Origin: Achatina immaculata
Lineage: Eukaryota; Mollusca; Gastropoda; Stylommatophora; Achatinidae
DNA length: 64,000 bases
Assembly: GCA_009760885.1 (NCBI GenBank)
Contig: CM019696.1
Coordinates: 47,972,074 to 48,036,073, forward strand
Direction of reading: 5' to 3'
Position numbers and translations under genes: made by a program. Position 1 is the stretch's first letter; each line of letters begins with the position of its first letter. Of this stretch, positions 28,401-34,400 are shown piece by piece. The notes beneath the pieces are model-generated. The model saw only the letters and a program-made list of their open reading frames with translations, was not told where the DNA came from and searched no databases.

Positions 28401-31400
28401 CAAAACAAAAATCTTTTATTGATAGAAATGCAGTTCATATTATTAAATTTTTGTATGATTAAGGTGTAAACTGAAACATTACAACTGTGCACTCGTTAAT
28501 TAATAAAGCTGTTTCTATTTTGCTTTTGAATAGTCTTAACAAAGCAAGAGGTAATAGCTTTTATTAAATTTTTTTCCTTGTTCTTAAACAGGCCTGCGAG
28601 TTATTCCTCCAGAACCGAAGTGCAATAATCAAATACAACATCAGACAACTGAAGTTTGAAGGGGCAACAACTCTGTACATTCGCTGTTTGTGCGGAGTTT
28701 TCTTCTCCTCCCTGTCAGACACAGCCAAAGAGTTTATCAAAGCTTTCCCAGACAACAATTGCTGATTGTGTGGTGCTGGCCAAGAGTCACTGCGAGGAGG
28801 TAGGAGTCTGTGTATGTGTACGTGTTTAATTATAACCTGAATAGCCACTGTGAGGAGGTAGGAGTCTGTGTATGTGTACGTGTTTAATTATAACCTGAAT
28901 AGCCACTGTGAGGAGGTAGGAGTCTGTGTATGTGTACGTGTTTAATTATAACCTGAATAGTCACTACGAGGAGGTAGGAGTCTGTGTATGTGTACGTGTT
29001 TAATTATAACCTGAATAGCCACTGTGAGGAGGTAGGAGTCTATGTATGTGTATGTGTTTAATTATAACTTGAATAGCCACACACTTACATTGCAAAAGTC
29101 ATATGGTTGGAAACATAGCAGGAAACAGGCTGAATCTTATGTCATCAGTTCTCAACATACTCATAGATCCATAAGATAGAGATTATTATTATACTTATAG
29201 ACACACAGAGCTGTTTATATGTATATATAAATATGTGTGCTCAATTTGAAATGGTTGTTCACCTATTTTTTTTTTTAAGATTTATGGCAGTTAAAAAAAA
29301 CGTAACATCTTCATATTTAATAAATACATAATGTACGCATGTGTACATTCATGCCTGTGCAGACATAAATAAACATTTATCAACCTATTTTTTTTACTAC
29401 AAACATAACTTACCTTGTTATTGAAGTGTGAGGACAAAATAGACAGGATTAGCCACTATAATCTTTACATAAAGCATTTTAGTAGTCTAGCCACTATAAT
29501 CTCTACATAAAGCACTTTAATAGTCTAGCCACTATAATCTCTACATAAAGCATTTTAATAGTCTAGCCACTATAATCTCTACATAAAGCACTTTAATAGT
29601 CTAGCCACTATAATCTCTACATAAAGCAGTTTAATAGTCTAGCCACTGTAATCTCTACATAAAGCAGTTTAATAGTCTAGCCACTATAATCTCTACATAA
29701 AGCACTTTAATAGTCTAGCCACTATAATCTCTACATAAAGCAGTTTAGATGGTGTAGAAATTAAAGTAGTAAAAGAACAACAAAGAACAGAGGCCCAGGT
29801 TTCAGTGGGCTGAGCGTCCGTCCAGCCGCAGGGGGTCTATACCCTATCCTCTTGGTCACGCTACAACTCTTTGTTAGCATTTAAGAACTCATGACACAAA
29901 ATAACTTTCTGCAAGACCTGCAGATGTGACGGTCACACTGAGCGAGTTGGTCTGTCATCTGGTCATTAAATGTAATAAAAGAGTTGAAAGAAACATGTTA
30001 CTTATGGCTTTCCATTTACTCACTCATTTTAATCAGATGCTGATCGAAATATTTTTTTGTGTTATTTGCTCATCTTATATTGTTCTCAGCTGAGTGCTAT
30101 TGGTCTGGATATTGAGTTTTGTCTTGCTCTTCTGCTGGACATTTCAATACAGCAAGTCATAGAGGAGAAACGGGATCAGATCATTGATGGGATCAAGTAT
30201 AGAGCTCATGTGAGTAGACTAGGATCAGATCATTGATGGGATTAAGTATAGAGCTCATGTGAGTAGACTAGGATCAGATCAGAGCTCATGTGAGTAGACT
30301 AGGATCAGATCATTGATGGGATTAAGTATAGAGCTCATGTGAGTAGACTAGGATCAGATCAGAGCTCATGTGAGTAGACTAGGATCAGATCATTGATGGG
30401 ATTAAGTATAGAGCTCATGTGAGTAGACTAGAGGTCAGATCATTGATGGGATTAAGTATAGAGCTCATGTGAGTAGACTAGGATCAGATCATTGATGGGA
30501 TTAAGTATAGAGCTCATGTGAGTAGACTAGGATCAGATCATTGATGGGATTAAGTATAGAGCTCATGTGAGTAGACTAGATGTCAGATCATTGATGGGAT
30601 CAAGTATAGAGCTCATGTGAGTAGACTAGGATCAGATCAGAGCTCATGTGAGTAGATTAAGAGGTCAGATCATAGCTCATGTGAGTAGATTAAGAGGTCA
30701 GATCATAGCTCATGTGAGTAGATTAAGAGGTCAGATCATAGCTCATGTGAGTAGATTAAGAAGTCAGATTATAGCTCATGTGAGTAGATTAAGTGGTCAG
30801 ATCATAGCTCATGTGAGTAGATTAAGAGGTCAGATCATAGCTCATGTGAGTAGATTAAGAAGTCAGATCATAGCTCATGTGAGTAGATTAAGAGGTCAGA
30901 TCATAGCTCATGTGAGTAGATTAAGAGGTCAGATCAGAGCTCATGTGAGTAGATTAAGAGGTCAGATCATAGCTCATGTGAGTAGATTAAGAGGTCAGAT
31001 CAGAGCTCATGTGAGTAGATTAAGAGGTCAGATCATAGCTCATGTGAGTAGATTAAGAGGTCAGATCATAGCTCATGTGAGTAGATTAAGAGGTCAGATC
31101 AGAGCTCATGTGAGTAGATTAAGAGGTCAGATCATAGCTCATGTGAGTAGACTAGAGGTCAAATCAGAGCTCATGTGAATAGATATGAACCAAGTTAATT
31201 TTCCACAGCTTTACAATGCTAGTATTATTTTTTTTTTCACTGACAAAAGAGGCTGTAATAAAATATTAAGCTATTAGATTTCAGAGACCTGAGTTTCTAA
31301 ATAAGCCATTTCTTGACTGTAAACTTCTAGCTTCAGTTTATAAGCAAGTTTTTGCTAGTGCTCTCTGTTCTCTGTTGCTGGTTTGTTTCCAGGATGACCT

Positions 31401-34400
31401 GTGGCGACCAATGAACCATCTCACTCAAGCAGACTGTGAGAAGTACGTTGCTGAAACTGCAGCTTCGGGTTTTGATATAAAGTCTTACGTTTATGGTGAG
31501 ATATGTGTGACTTCAGCGTACAATCATGAATGATGTCTATGATTCAGTTATTTTTTTCTTTAAGTTGGAACTGTGTGAGCACAAACTCATGTGTGTATCT
31601 GGGTCACAAAATCTGTCGTAAAATTATTTTTTTTAACATTTTCTTTCATTTTTATCTCTCATATTTTGGAAATGTTTCACTTGTGTGATATTAAGAGTGA
31701 AAGTCCTCCGCCTCTGATAGGAGCAAAGATAGAAAATGGATAAAAATAGTTTCCTGAGACCAGACGTTAATCAAATCGATGAAAAAGTTAAGAGAATGAG
31801 ATAGCACTAGCTGGGAAGAAAAGTAAAAATAAGACTTTCATATTCTGCCTGAAGCCATAATTCCAGACTCTGAAATCTGAGGTTATGAAAGTGGATGATT
31901 GGTGATGTGTTTATGTTTGTCATCACCGAAGTCTAGATTATGAAAGTGGACGACTGGTGATGTGTTTATGTTATGTCTGTCATCACTGAAGTCTAGATTA
32001 TGAAAGTGGATGATTGGTGATGTGTTTATTTTATGTTTGTCATCGCTGAAGTCTAGATTATGAAAGTGGATGACTGGTGATGTGTTTATGTTTGTCATCA
32101 CTGAAGTCTAGATTATGAAAGTGGATGATTGATGATGTTTTTATTACCTTGTTTATCAACAGATAAATGCTTTATCTCCATCACCATGAACTCCATGCAA
32201 TTTGCAAAGATCTCTGTGAACTTTGCTGATGACCTTCTGAAATTGTTCACGACTGAACTAGAGCAGTTTATAGCAGATGCCATCACAGCAGTGTACAAAT
32301 CACAGATTTCACACATTGAAGAGTCACTCAAGTGCGGAAAGTTCAAGAAGGAGGTATAAACATCACACCAGAATGGTATAAACATTACATCAGAATGGTA
32401 TAAACATCACATCAGAATGCATTTATAAAGTTTGCTTTAGCATAGTCTGGACTGTCACATGACACTCATCCATCGCTGCATGTTCTTACCACAAATCATT
32501 TCCCCCTCCCCCCAGTAACTGTGTCACAGCAGACACACTCTACATCATCTGACTGGTTTGCCTCTTATCAGTTTTTTTTTAGATATAGAATGTGTTTATG
32601 TCTGGTCATATCCCACATTCACTTCTCAGGTCTTTTCTGGGACCAGCTGTGGCATGTGTATCTCAAATATCCGATATTCAGATCTTATTTTTATTTAGTG
32701 GAAGACAATTACAAAAACGTGCTCAGATATGCTCTGAAACACTGAACATGCATACAGAGAAAAAGACAGTCACTTCATAAGATGTTTCTGTAGTAGAGGT
32801 AGATTAGGTGAATGCTTTTTGTAGTAAAGTAAATTAGGTAATGTGTTTTTGTAGTAGAGGTAGATTAGGTGAATGCTTTTTGTAGTAAAGTAAATTAGGT
32901 AATGTGTTTTTGTAGTAGAGGTAGATTAGGTGAATGCTTTTTGTAGTAAAGTAAATTAGGTAATGTGTTTTTGTAGTAGAGGTAGATTAGGTGAATGCTT
33001 TTTGTAGTAAAGTAAATTAGGTAAGATGTTTTTGTAGTAGAGGTAGATTAGGTGAATGCTTTTTGTAGTAAAGTAAATTAGGTAAGATGTTTCTGTAGTA
33101 GAGGTAGATTAGGTGAATGCTTTTTGTAGTAAAGTAAATTAGGTAATGTGTTTTTGTAGTAGAGGTAGATTAGGTGAATGCTTTTTGTAGTAAAGTAAAT
33201 TAGGTAATGTGTTTTTGTAGTAGAGGTAGATTAGGTGAATGCTTTTTGTAGTAAAGTAAATTAGGTAATGTGTTTTTGTAGTAGAGGTAGATTAGGTGAA
33301 TGCTTTTTGTAGTAAAGTAAATTAGGTAAGATGTTTTTGTAGTAGAGGTAGATTAGGTGAATGCTTTTTGTAGTAAAGTAAATTAGGTAAGATGTTTTTG
33401 TAGTAGAGGTAGATTAGGTGAATGCTTTTTGTAGTAAAGTAAATTAGGTAAGATGTTTTTGTAGTAGAGGTAGATTAGGTGAATGCTTTTTGTAGTAAAG
33501 TAAATTAGGTAAGATGTTTTTGTAGTAGAGGTAGATTAGGTGAATGCTTTTTGTAGTAAAGTAAATTAGGTAAGATGTTTTTGTAGTAGAGGTAGATCAG
33601 GTGAATGCTTTTTGTAGTAAAGTAAATTAGGTAAGATGTTTTTGTAGTAGAGGTAGATTAGGTGAATGCTTTTTGTAGTAAAGTAAATTAGGTAAGATGT
33701 TTTTGTAGTAGAGGTAGATTAGGTGAATGCTTTTTGTAGTAAAGTAAATTAGGTAAGATGTTTTTGTAGTAGAGGTAGATTAGGTGAATGCTTTTTGTAG
33801 TAAAGTAAATTAGGTAAGATGTTTTTGTAGTAGAGGTAGATTAGGTGAATGCTTTTTGTAGTAAAGTAAATTAGGTAAGATGTTTTTGTAGTAGAGGTAG
33901 ATCAGGTGAATGCTTTTTGTAGTAAAGTAAATTAGGTAAGATGTTTTTGTAGTAGAGGTAGATTAGGTGAATGCTTTTTGTAGTAAAGTAAATTAGGTAA
34001 GATGTTTTTGTAGTAGAGGTAGATTAGGTGAATGCTTTTTGTAGTAAAGTAAATTAGGTAAGATGTTTTTGTAGTAGAGGTAGATTAGGTGAATGCTTTT
34101 TGTAGTAAAGTAAATTAGGTAAGATGTTTTTGTAGTAGAGGTAGATTAGGTGAATGCTTTTTGTAGTAAAGTAAATTAGGTAAGATGTTTTTGTAGTAGA
34201 GGTAGATTAGGTGAATGCTTTTTGTAGTAAAGTAAATTAGGTAAGATGTTTTTGTAGTAGAGGTAGATTAGGTGAATGCTTTTTGTAGTAAAGTAAATTA
34301 GGTAAGATGTTTTTGTAGTAGAGGTAGATTAGGTGAATGCTTTTTGTAGTAAAGTAAATTAGGTAAGATGTTTTTGTAGTAGAGGTAGATTAGGTGAATG

